A stretch of 5,501 nucleotides of DNA from a bacterium (GTDB lineage Bacteria; Cyanobacteriota; Vampirovibrionia; Obscuribacterales; Obscuribacteraceae). Of the stretch, positions 1-5,501 are shown in pieces (position 1 is the first letter of the stretch; each line of letters opens with the position of its first letter). The translations under genes and the position numbers were made by a program. The notes under the pieces were generated by a model that was given only the letters and a program-made list of their open reading frames with translations, had not been told where the DNA came from and searched no databases. The stretch covers positions 1 to 5,501 of the forward strand of contig JAUIJG010000358.1 in assembly GCA_030431355.1 (NCBI GenBank), given 5' to 3'.

Positions 1-777
1 AAGACAGGCTTCTAAGGCGACACCGTCAAGTTTTTTCTTTGTGGCTATGTCCACATTGATCTGGGAATAAGTCATACTCTCCGGAGTATGAATGATTTTC
101 TTTTTGAAGATAGTGGTGTAGAGAGTGGCAGCCACCAAGTATGCTCCGCTGTCGGTGGCGTGGTGTCTGTCTTCCCTCAATAGTTTTATATCCGGGTATT
201 CTTCCAGGCAAAGAAATAGGGCTTCTCCAACGGGAGCCAGAGTGAGATCGGCGTCGTTGGACAGGTTTTTGAAAACTTTGAGAATCTGGTCGTGTAATTC
301 AAGTTTATCGAAGTCTGTCCAGGTTGCGTAAAGAACTGTCTTCCCATGTGCTTCCCGCACTTCCTCATCGAATAACTTTGCGTACTGTCGCAATAGTTTT
401 GGATGTTTTATCGGTTCCTGGCTGTGTCCTTGCAATACCACATAGTCCCAATTCTGGGATTCGATGGCAGCCTTGGCACGTTTCCTGTTCCAATGATCCT
501 TAAGGGTGTAATCGGGATAGGCTACCTGTTTTACCTCCAGTTTGATGGATTCATCCTGGGCTCTGGCTATATCGACCACCTGGGCTGGTACGTGTTCCAG
601 AAATGTGAGGCTATTGCCAATGAATAGAATTTTTGTCGCTTCCGGGTCTTCGTCAACGACTATGGTCTCTTCAAATCTAGGTGTGATCTTCCAGAGGACG
701 AGCGCCACCAGAAGAAGTATGCCCATGCCGAACCAGACCGCCCAGCGCCACCTCTTTCTTCTGTCAATTCCCGGCAT
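1..777 (-). CDS. Membrane-anchored SGNH/GDSL-type hydrolase (3' end beyond window)
   Basis: The frame stays open for 259 codons from ATG 777 to the left edge, so the C-terminus is missing. Residues 5-11 are basic and residues 12-29 form one hydrophobic helix, suggesting a signal anchor with the enzyme outside the cytoplasm. SGNH motifs follow. Block I is ILFIGNSLT (50-58), with Ser56 as the likely nucleophile. WDYVVLQGHSQEP (110-122) is typical of this subfamily. Block V has Asp203-x-x-His206, followed by GAYLVAATLY. The family contains esterases, acetyl-esterases and lipases; the substrate cannot be told here. The segment YPDYTLKDHW (88-97), where relatives usually carry a Gly of the oxyanion hole, has no Gly. 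The start is secure because an in-frame TAA lies two codons upstream with only ATA between. It overlaps the end of the glycosyltransferase gene by 14 nt and has only a distant AAGG (793-796) as ribosome site, so translation is probably coupled. The family call is good; the role is unknown. Confidence 0.85.
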   Translation of the reverse strand, partial: MPGIDRRKRWRWAVWFGMGILLLVALVLWKITPRFEETIVVDEDPEATKILFIGNSLTFLEHVPAQVVDIARAQDESIKLEVKQVAYPDYTLKDHWNRKRAKAAIESQNWDYVVLQGHSQEPIKHPKLLRQYAKLFDEEVREAHGKTVLYATWTDFDKLELHDQILKVFKNLSNDADLTLAPVGEALFLCLEEYPDIKLLREDRHHATDSGAYLVAATLYTTIFKKKIIHTPESMTYSQINVDIATKKKLDGVALEACL

Positions 778-2119
778 TATTTACTGTTTCGACCTTGAAT
801 AGCTCTCTCAGTCCACCACCATTTTTGATGATGGATAAGACTAGTATAACCAGGATCAGACCCCAGGCAAAAAATGGTTGGATAATCACGGGAAAGAAGA
901 AGGTGACCAGGTAAAAAATCCAGCTAAGCATAGGTATTCCTAGAATGAGATAACGGAGCAGCAGGAGCTGGGATTTTTTATCTGTTTCTATCGGAGCTTC
1001 TTCCAGGGGATAATTTCCCACCAGGGAACTGAATAACCAGAAGCAAGGCAGAGTGGTGAATATATAATCTTGCCGGTGAGTGTGGGGGCTGGAGAGAAGC
1101 AAGGCTAATACGGTTATGGAGGCGAGGACAAGAAAGCGCTTTTGTTTACCGGGATCGTTGTCACCCAATTCTTTTCTCGATTTTGATTCGCGATACCAGA
1201 AATAGGCCACAATCAGGCTGACACTTATCCATACAATGAAAGCCACTATATGCACCATGCTTCCGTCATTGTGAAGAACGGCGACCAATTGACCTCTTAA
1301 GTTCTGCTGGGATTCCGGCGAAACCCCGGTTACTTTACCGCTGATTTCGCCATATTTAAGCGCCTGGGGGTAACCGATCACATTATGCCAGCCGAGAATG
1401 AAACCGGATGAGAGGAGATAGATGGTACCGGTGGTGGCATAGCCGAAGAAAAATCGCCAACCGCCGAGAAAAACTCCTGTCAGGAAAAGAATAGGCATGT
1501 ACTGAAGTTTTAAAAGACAGAACCCACCAAGGAGCCCGGCCGTGAACCATTTTTGTCGTTCCAGGGCAAGCCAGTACCAGATGAAGGCAGGATAGATGAG
1601 GAGCACAATCTGCCCCAGTCTAAAACAAACCCATGCCGGAAATGATCCCAATGTGGCTATGATGGCGAAAACTCTGGTGAATTTGCCCTTGAGGCTCACC
1701 TTGAGTAGTCCCCAGAGAGAAAAAAGCATGAGAGTAAATCCGCCCAATTCCCAGAGTACCCAGACCTGGTTCATCTCCAATAGCGGGAGCGGCATCATCA
1801 GTACAAATAGATAAGGCGGATACTGAGAATAGAAAATCTTTTTCAACTCCATTCCCGTCAGCTTCTCTAGATATTGGTTCTGGAGAAGCCCATCATATAT
1901 ATTGATTTGATTATTGAACGCTTCCCAGGCCAGGATGCCGTTGTTGTAATAGAGGAGAAAATCGCTGGTGAAAACGTCTCCGTTCATTTTATAGGCGAAA
2001 ATTCTGCTATCAAGAAAGGCTTTGACCGTATCCCCATATGTAAGAACAGCCCACAAAGTCATGAAGGACAGGTAGAAAAACCATAACTTATTAAGTAGTT
2101 TTTGGTCCGGTTTATCCAT
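764..2119 (-). CDS. GT87/DUF2029-family polytopic membrane glycosyltransferase
   Basis: This is a 451-residue integral membrane protein with roughly ten hydrophobic segments (about 11-28, 118-141, 148-166, 168-186, 192-218, 222-245, 287-307, 328-345, 353-369, 386-407 and 409-430). It matches the GT87 (DUF2029) pattern of GT-C enzymes, which use polyprenyl-phosphate-linked sugars such as mannose or hexose on the outer face of the membrane. Visible landmarks are the acidic loop DFLLYY (Asp53, a likely catalytic acid position), NIYD (73-76), YPP (100-102), the RLGQ segment (167-170), the 'AGLLGGFCLLK' helix (194-204), and SPHTHRQDY (344-352) before the last helices. Donor and acceptor are not predictable. 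The ATG overlaps the stop of the dehydrogenase gene in the 8-nt ATGGATAA. No Shine-Dalgarno sequence lies upstream, so expression probably depends on ribosomes finishing the previous gene. The 3' end overlaps the SGNH hydrolase gene. Another lipid-linked-sugar GT-C family is the main alternative. Confidence 0.87.
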   Translation of the reverse strand: MDKPDQKLLNKLWFFYLSFMTLWAVLTYGDTVKAFLDSRIFAYKMNGDVFTSDFLLYYNNGILAWEAFNNQINIYDGLLQNQYLEKLTGMELKKIFYSQYPPYLFVLMMPLPLLEMNQVWVLWELGGFTLMLFSLWGLLKVSLKGKFTRVFAIIATLGSFPAWVCFRLGQIVLLIYPAFIWYWLALERQKWFTAGLLGGFCLLKLQYMPILFLTGVFLGGWRFFFGYATTGTIYLLSSGFILGWHNVIGYPQALKYGEISGKVTGVSPESQQNLRGQLVAVLHNDGSMVHIVAFIVWISVSLIVAYFWYRESKSRKELGDNDPGKQKRFLVLASITVLALLLSSPHTHRQDYIFTTLPCFWLFSSLVGNYPLEEAPIETDKKSQLLLLRYLILGIPMLSWIFYLVTFFFPVIIQPFFAWGLILVILVLSIIKNGGGLRELFKVETVNNAGN

Positions 2120-3134
2120 TCTGGTTCTGGCAAGACTTGTTTAAATAGATGTCCCAGGCGTCCTGATTGAGAAGATTGACCGGTTTTTGTCCGTTGAAGG
2201 CGTTCAATATGGCGTCCACAGACATCTCCGTCATTTTTCTCCGGGTGTCCACGCAAGCTGATCCTATATGTGGTGCCAGCACCACATTATCCAGTTTCTT
2301 AAGGGTTTCGGGAACATGGGGCTCGTTTTCAAAAACATCCAGACCTGCTCCAAATATTCTTCCGGCTTCTAAATGAGCGACCAGAGCGTTTTCGTCCACT
2401 ACCTTCCCACGGGCTGTGTTTATCAAAATCGCATCAGGCTTCATTTTGTTTAGCTCGGCTTTCCCTAAAAGGTGATGAGTCTCTTTTGTGTAAGGACAGT
2501 GGAGACTAACAAAATCCGAATTCTCTAAGAGTTCTTCCAGTGTAACCCTGGTTGCACTAAGCTCCTGTTCGTACTCCCTATCCTTTCGGTCAGGGTCGGA
2601 GAATCGGGTGTAAATGATTTTCATCCCGAATGCTCTGGCTCTTTGAGCAAAGGCTTTGCCTATCCTGCCCATGCCAACGATACCCATGGTTTTGCCGTAA
2701 ATATCCGGACCCAGGAGCAGATCGCTTCTATAGCCTGACCATTTGCCGGATCGCACATATTTGTCTGCTTCAACTATCCGGCGCGTGACTGCTAAAAAGA
2801 GAGCAAAGGCAAGGTCTGCGGTAGCAGCATCTAGAACGCCCGGAGTGTTTGAAACTAACACGCCTCTTTTGGTGGCTTCTTTAAGATTGACATTGTCGAA
2901 GCCGACCGCTCTATTTGATACCACAAGGAGTCTGGTGCACTGATCCAGAATTTCTGGTGTGAGATGGTCCAAAGGTTCGCTTATAACCGCGTCTTTGTCT
3001 GCAAGAAGCTCGATCATCTTTTCGGGGTTAAGGGAATTCTCCCGGTAGTGTTCTGTAACCGTTGCCACCTTCTGGAGTTTTGCAGAACACTCTTTCGGTA
3101 GATTGCCTAAGACCAGTACCTGCTTCCCAGCCAT
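2112..3134 (-). CDS. D-2-hydroxyacid dehydrogenase, glyoxylate/hydroxypyruvate reductase type
   Basis: This is a 340-residue cytosolic oxidoreductase of the D-isomer-specific 2-hydroxyacid dehydrogenase family, at the usual length for GyaR/GRHPR-like enzymes (about 320-340). It probably reduces glyoxylate to glycolate or hydroxypyruvate to D-glycerate. The N-terminal catalytic half includes SNRAVGFDNV (73-82). The Rossmann domain has GMGRIG (154-159). The catalytic set is visible as Arg242 (in NTARGKVVDE), Glu271 (in DVFENEP) and His289 (in APHIGSA). After the second Rossmann strand the protein reads IIYTRFS, with Arg177 rather than an acidic residue, which favours NADPH over NADH (inference). 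The start is firm: there is no other start codon back to an in-frame TGA, and GAGGAAG lies 9 nt upstream. The gap to glpD is 1 nt, so the two are cotranscribed. That placement fits glycerate and three-carbon metabolism. Phosphoglycerate dehydrogenase is less likely because there is no C-terminal regulatory domain. Confidence 0.93.
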   Translation of the reverse strand: MAGKQVLVLGNLPKECSAKLQKVATVTEHYRENSLNPEKMIELLADKDAVISEPLDHLTPEILDQCTRLLVVSNRAVGFDNVNLKEATKRGVLVSNTPGVLDAATADLAFALFLAVTRRIVEADKYVRSGKWSGYRSDLLLGPDIYGKTMGIVGMGRIGKAFAQRARAFGMKIIYTRFSDPDRKDREYEQELSATRVTLEELLENSDFVSLHCPYTKETHHLLGKAELNKMKPDAILINTARGKVVDENALVAHLEAGRIFGAGLDVFENEPHVPETLKKLDNVVLAPHIGSACVDTRRKMTEMSVDAILNAFNGQKPVNLLNQDAWDIYLNKSCQNQNG

Positions 3135-3135
3135 T

Positions 3136-4827
3136 TTATTTTGCTTCCTCTTTTTCTTTCAGACCTGTCCAAACCATGTGTTCATCAAGGGTTTTCATAA
3201 GCGCGTTTATCTCCAACTCCGCCCTTTGATCGTCCCAACCAATAATTCCCTGCACAAGGCGGGCTACTTTTGCCGCAGCCATCTGGCACTGTTCCTGATT
3301 GACAAGACCGAGTCTGATTCTTCTGAATAAGATATCTTCCAGGGAAAGGGCCATCTCTTGCTTGACCACGAATACGACTTCAGCAAGTATCGGAGGATAG
3401 TCCGGACAGATTCTTTTTGCTAAGAAAGGATCGTTTTTAATTAGATCGAGTATCTCTATGGCATCGGCACCGTAGCTCGAAGAGATATGGTCAAGGGAGG
3501 CCGGGTCTAGACTAAGGGATCTGGCCCGGGCTGAAATTTCTGCCGATTTGGTCAAGTAACCTTGTTTGTCTCCCCAGCCGCCGAGCATTATCTCGCCAGT
3601 ACGCGACTTGCCTGCTTTTATCCTCTCTTCCTGAGGTAGTTTTGAGATGATCTTGTCTATGACATGGGTGGCAAGGATTCTATAATTAGTTAGCTTGCCA
3701 CCAATCAAACCGACAACGTTTTCGGGACCTTCGAAGAGATAGTGTTCTCTGGAAAGGGTCGAGGTAGAACTGCCGGAAGATTCCGCCATCTCCTTGTCCG
3801 TCGGTCCGACCAGGGGGCGCAGACCGGACCAGGCTGCGATGACATCAGTCCGTTTCAACTTCCTTTCCCCGGCGTATTCATTAACTACGGAGAGCAGGTA
3901 TTCCACCTCTTCTTCCTCTGGAAGAGAGTTGTTTATGTCGCCACTGTATGCGGTGTCGGTCGTGCCGATCATTAAGGCTCTTTGCCAGGGCACCACAAAA
4001 ACGTAGCGATTATCGTCCGTGGGAAGAAAAAGAGCGGTATTAGTTTCGAAAGCGGAAAGGGGAACCATTATGTGCACCCCTTTCGCCGGCACAATCCGCT
4101 TCTGCCAGTCCGTATTCATTTTTGTTGCGATTTCATCAGACCACACTCCGGTGGCGTTCACGCACGAATGGCAGTTGAGATCTATATCCTTTCCGCTATA
4201 TCTGTCCCGGGCTATGACCCTGGTAACCCGATCGCCTTCTTTTTCGAAGCTGGTGGCTTCCAGGTAATTGACCGCCACCGCTCCTTGAGCCTCAGCCGAT
4301 TTTATTACCTCGATGACCATGCGGGAGTCGTCTGATATGCAGTCATGAAACCTCAGACCCCCTTTCAGCTTATTAGCATTTAGAGATGGTGCGGCTTCCA
4401 GTACCACGCTGTTGGAGAGGCTTTCATGGCGCCTTACCGAAGTTATCTGACCCGATAGCAGGTCATAGAGCGTGAGACCCGCTCTTGCTTTGTAGGAAAA
4501 CCATTTGTTCCCCTCTCGCACGGGCATAATGAAGCTGAAATCTTTGACGAGATGAGGAGCAAGGTGCTCCAGAAGACCTCTCTCTTCACAAAGTTCTCGG
4601 GTCAAACGGAACTGAAACTGTTCCAGGTAACGCAAACCACCATGGATCAGCTTTGTTGTTTTGCTCGAAGTGCCGGAGGAGAAATCATCCTTTTCAATCA
4701 GCAAAACGGAGAGTCCCCGGCTGGCAGCATCTTGCGCCACGCCGGCCCCAACAATCCCGCCTCCGATGACTATGACATCAAAGTGATTGGAGCTGGCTAG
4801 CTCTAGAGACTCTGCTCTTGATTTCAT
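3136..4827 (-). CDS. glpD: FAD-dependent glycerol-3-phosphate dehydrogenase GlpD
   Basis: This 563-residue flavoprotein oxidises sn-glycerol-3-phosphate to dihydroxyacetone phosphate and passes electrons to membrane quinone. It is peripheral on the inner face of the membrane. FDVIVIGGGIVGAGVA (16-31) is the dinucleotide (FAD) fold. The family signature SSGTSSKTTKLIHGGLRYL lies at 50-68. Further flavin and substrate segments are CVNATGVWSDE (222-232), IGTTDT (287-292), WSGLRPL (333-339) and GLIGGKLTNYR (373-383). The C-terminal GlpD/DAO_C domain covers about 405-530 and includes SLEDILFRRIRLG (495-507). The length resembles the longer Bacillus-type enzyme (about 555) more than the E. coli one (about 500). 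ATG 4827 is the only start codon before an in-frame TAA at 4855-4857, and AGAGG lies 5 nt upstream. It is the first gene of the four-gene cluster. No glycerol kinase or facilitator gene is present in the window. The short charged tail KEKEEAK contains the next gene's ribosome site. Confidence 0.96.
   Translation of the reverse strand: MKSRAESLELASSNHFDVIVIGGGIVGAGVAQDAASRGLSVLLIEKDDFSSGTSSKTTKLIHGGLRYLEQFQFRLTRELCEERGLLEHLAPHLVKDFSFIMPVREGNKWFSYKARAGLTLYDLLSGQITSVRRHESLSNSVVLEAAPSLNANKLKGGLRFHDCISDDSRMVIEVIKSAEAQGAVAVNYLEATSFEKEGDRVTRVIARDRYSGKDIDLNCHSCVNATGVWSDEIATKMNTDWQKRIVPAKGVHIMVPLSAFETNTALFLPTDDNRYVFVVPWQRALMIGTTDTAYSGDINNSLPEEEEVEYLLSVVNEYAGERKLKRTDVIAAWSGLRPLVGPTDKEMAESSGSSTSTLSREHYLFEGPENVVGLIGGKLTNYRILATHVIDKIISKLPQEERIKAGKSRTGEIMLGGWGDKQGYLTKSAEISARARSLSLDPASLDHISSSYGADAIEILDLIKNDPFLAKRICPDYPPILAEVVFVVKQEMALSLEDILFRRIRLGLVNQEQCQMAAAKVARLVQGIIGWDDQRAELEINALMKTLDEHMVWTGLKEKEEAK
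3144..3150 (-). promoter_or_regulatory. Ribosome binding site of the dehydrogenase gene, inside glpD
   Basis: GAGGAAG reads on the minus strand 9 nt before ATG 3134. The same bases lie in the last Glu-Glu-Ala codons of glpD, just before its TAA. The site fixes the start of the hydroxyacid dehydrogenase and supports co-translation with glpD. Confidence 0.8.
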
Positions 4828-4832
4828 GGACG

Positions 4833-4837
4833 CCTCT
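4833..4837 (-). promoter_or_regulatory. Ribosome binding site of glpD
   Basis: AGAGG lies 5 nt upstream of ATG 4827. Together with the in-frame stop at 4855-4857 and the absence of other start codons between, it settles the glpD start. Confidence 0.7.
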
Positions 4838-4888
4838 GGTACGTTTCTCTGGTCTTAAATTACGACTTCAGAAGAGAAGCTTACCAAA

Positions 4889-4894
4889 ATGATA
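4889..4894 (-). promoter_or_regulatory. Possible -10 box upstream of glpD
   Basis: TATCAT on the minus strand matches the sigma-70 -10 consensus at five of six bases and would place transcription start about 55 nt before the glpD ATG. No good -35 hexamer lies 16-18 nt upstream. The nearest one, TTGTCA at 4906-4911, is only 11 nt away. Treat this as a weak candidate only. Confidence 0.2.
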
Positions 4895-4947
4895 TCGCCC
4901 CGGGATGACAAGAATCTGAGATTACCTGGATTGTAAAGCTGTAATTT

Positions 4948-4973
4948 CCCTATTGAGCCTCGCTAGAACAGGG
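4948..4973 (-). other. Intergenic stem-loop downstream of the glycine-zipper gene
   Basis: On the minus strand CCCTGTT pairs with AATAGGG (seven pairs including one G-U). Inside it AGC pairs with GCT around a GAG loop, leaving a small internal bulge. It begins 17 nt after the stop of the exported-protein gene, in the only sizeable non-coding gap of the window. The bases that follow (AAATTACAGC) are not a U-tract, so it is not a canonical intrinsic terminator. It could be an mRNA 3'-end stabiliser, a weak terminator or an operator for the glpD cluster, or chance. Confidence 0.3.
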
Positions 4974-4990
4974 GTTTCCTGCTATTGCCT

Positions 4991-5461
4991 TTAGTTCAAT
5001 CCGGTTCTTAGAAGGCCGAGAGCGACTCCCATGGCCGCGCCGACACCGGCACCTTTGGTCATATTTTTTACTTTCCCCCGCTTAGTTGACGAGAGAGCTA
5101 TTCCGGCACCTGTGATGGTACCGACCGTAGTGTCTCTAACTATTGGGTGCTTTTTCATCACCTCACTGGAGCCGATAAGGCCAACAGAAGCACCAGTTCC
5201 AGCTCCGATTGCGGCTCCTCTAAATACGCCTTTCCCGGAAATCAGACCGGTGAGCGCGCCTGCAGCTGTTCCTACTCCTGAGCCGAGGGTTGCCGTCTTG
5301 ACCTTCGGATGTCTTGCGAAGAAGCGTTGAGTTGCGCTTGGCTGGCTTCTGTTTATGGTTCCGCTCAAACTCTGGGCTTGTACTTGCGGAACTGCTCCCA
5401 GGGCCAGGGCGCCGGCAAGTGCCATCGCCAGGGTTGTTTTCTTATGAGCTTCGTTTAACAT
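4991..5461 (-). CDS. Exported glycine-zipper protein with duplicated HPxV repeat
   Basis: This 156-residue protein has an apparent signal peptide: KK at 7-8, a hydrophobic core at 11-24 and VQA before a predicted cut after Ala29. The mature part contains small-residue GxxxG-like segments. The first is about 59-96 and rich in Gly and Ala. The second spans 113-121 and 137-149. Each half begins with a similar phrase, ARHPKVKTAT (49-58) and KKHPIVRDTT (103-112), so the protein appears to be an internal duplication of about 54 residues. Glycine-zipper segments in exported proteins usually pack as membrane-inserted or oligomeric helices in the envelope; the actual role here is unknown. The start is firm because the five codons before it back to an in-frame TAG contain no start codon. 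The only ribosome-site candidate is the weak AGAGAA, 6 nt upstream. It reads toward glpD but is separated by 163 bp, so it is probably a separate unit. It has no enzyme motif. Confidence 0.82.
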   Translation of the reverse strand: MLNEAHKKTTLAMALAGALALGAVPQVQAQSLSGTINRSQPSATQRFFARHPKVKTATLGSGVGTAAGALTGLISGKGVFRGAAIGAGTGASVGLIGSSEVMKKHPIVRDTTVGTITGAGIALSSTKRGKVKNMTKGAGVGAAMGVALGLLRTGLN

Positions 5462-5501
5462 TGTTTGTTCTCTTTTCTAGGCCGTTCAGGCAATTGATAC
5501 T

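Noticed and set aside
26..368. Short minus-strand open frames (61 and 60 codons) at the left end.
   Set aside because: They are in other frames inside the SGNH hydrolase gene, whose own frame is continuous from 777 to position 1 with conserved catalytic motifs. They are not evidence of a frameshift.
3982..4335. Plus-strand open frames of 117 and 82 codons opposite glpD.
   Set aside because: They lie fully antisense to a well-supported flavoprotein gene, resemble no family, and have composition expected of a reverse-frame shadow.
4906..4911. TTGTCA as a -35 box for glpD.
   Set aside because: It matches five of six bases, but at 16-18 nt spacing the downstream hexamers match poorly, and the TATCAT box is only 11 nt away.
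4938..4973. Intrinsic terminator for the exported-protein gene.
   Set aside because: The stem-loop is real on paper, but no U-run follows it on the minus strand, and the plus-strand side also lacks a convincing T-tract.
5031..5330. Plus-strand 99-codon frame rich in Pro, Ala and Val opposite the glycine-zipper gene.
   Set aside because: Gly/Ala codons read backwards give Pro/Ala-type codons, so this is a mirror of the repeat-rich minus-strand gene. The minus-strand reading has a signal peptide and internal duplication.
1..5501. CRISPR array, tRNA, transposon ends or phage genes.
   Set aside because: No regularly spaced repeats, cloverleaf-like sequence, transposase motifs or terminal inverted repeats were seen by eye. 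Nearly all of the window is coding.

Overview
The window looks like ordinary bacterial chromosome of intermediate GC. It is densely coded, and all five genes read on the minus strand, from right to left. Gene 5 (the rightmost) has a Sec signal peptide. The glycosyltransferase has many membrane spans, and a quinone-linked glycerol-3-phosphate dehydrogenase implies a respiratory chain. Nothing seen fixes the phylum. The 'HPxV + glycine zipper' exported protein and the gene mix vaguely recall non-photosynthetic Cyanobacteria-related (Melainabacteria/Vampirovibrionia-type) genomes, but this is a weak impression and needs a search.

Layout, in the direction of transcription. Positions 5461-4991 encode a small exported protein of 156 residues with two glycine-zipper segments, each introduced by a His-Pro-x-Val motif. 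A 163-bp non-coding gap (4990-4828) follows. It holds a modest stem-loop and a possible but weak -10 box. Next comes a compact four-gene cluster: glpD (4827-3136), a D-2-hydroxyacid dehydrogenase of the glyoxylate/hydroxypyruvate reductase type (3134-2112), a GT87/DUF2029-type polytopic membrane glycosyltransferase (2119-764), and a membrane-anchored SGNH hydrolase (777 to the left edge, 3' end missing). The junctions are a 1-nt gap, an 8-nt overlap and a 14-nt overlap, so the four are very probably one transcript with coupled translation.

Functionally the cluster falls into two halves. GlpD oxidises glycerol-3-phosphate to dihydroxyacetone phosphate, and the second enzyme probably interconverts glycerate with hydroxypyruvate or glyoxylate with glycolate. 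Both belong to three- and two-carbon metabolism. The glycosyltransferase and the anchored hydrolase look like envelope glycan or glycolipid enzymes. A link through glycerol-phosphate or glycerate as an envelope building block is possible, but it is inference from gene order only.

No tRNA, rRNA, CRISPR array, insertion sequence or phage feature was seen. There is no clear sign of an undescribed system. The points most worth checking are the operon composition, the duplicated HPxV/glycine-zipper protein, and the atypical block II of the SGNH hydrolase.
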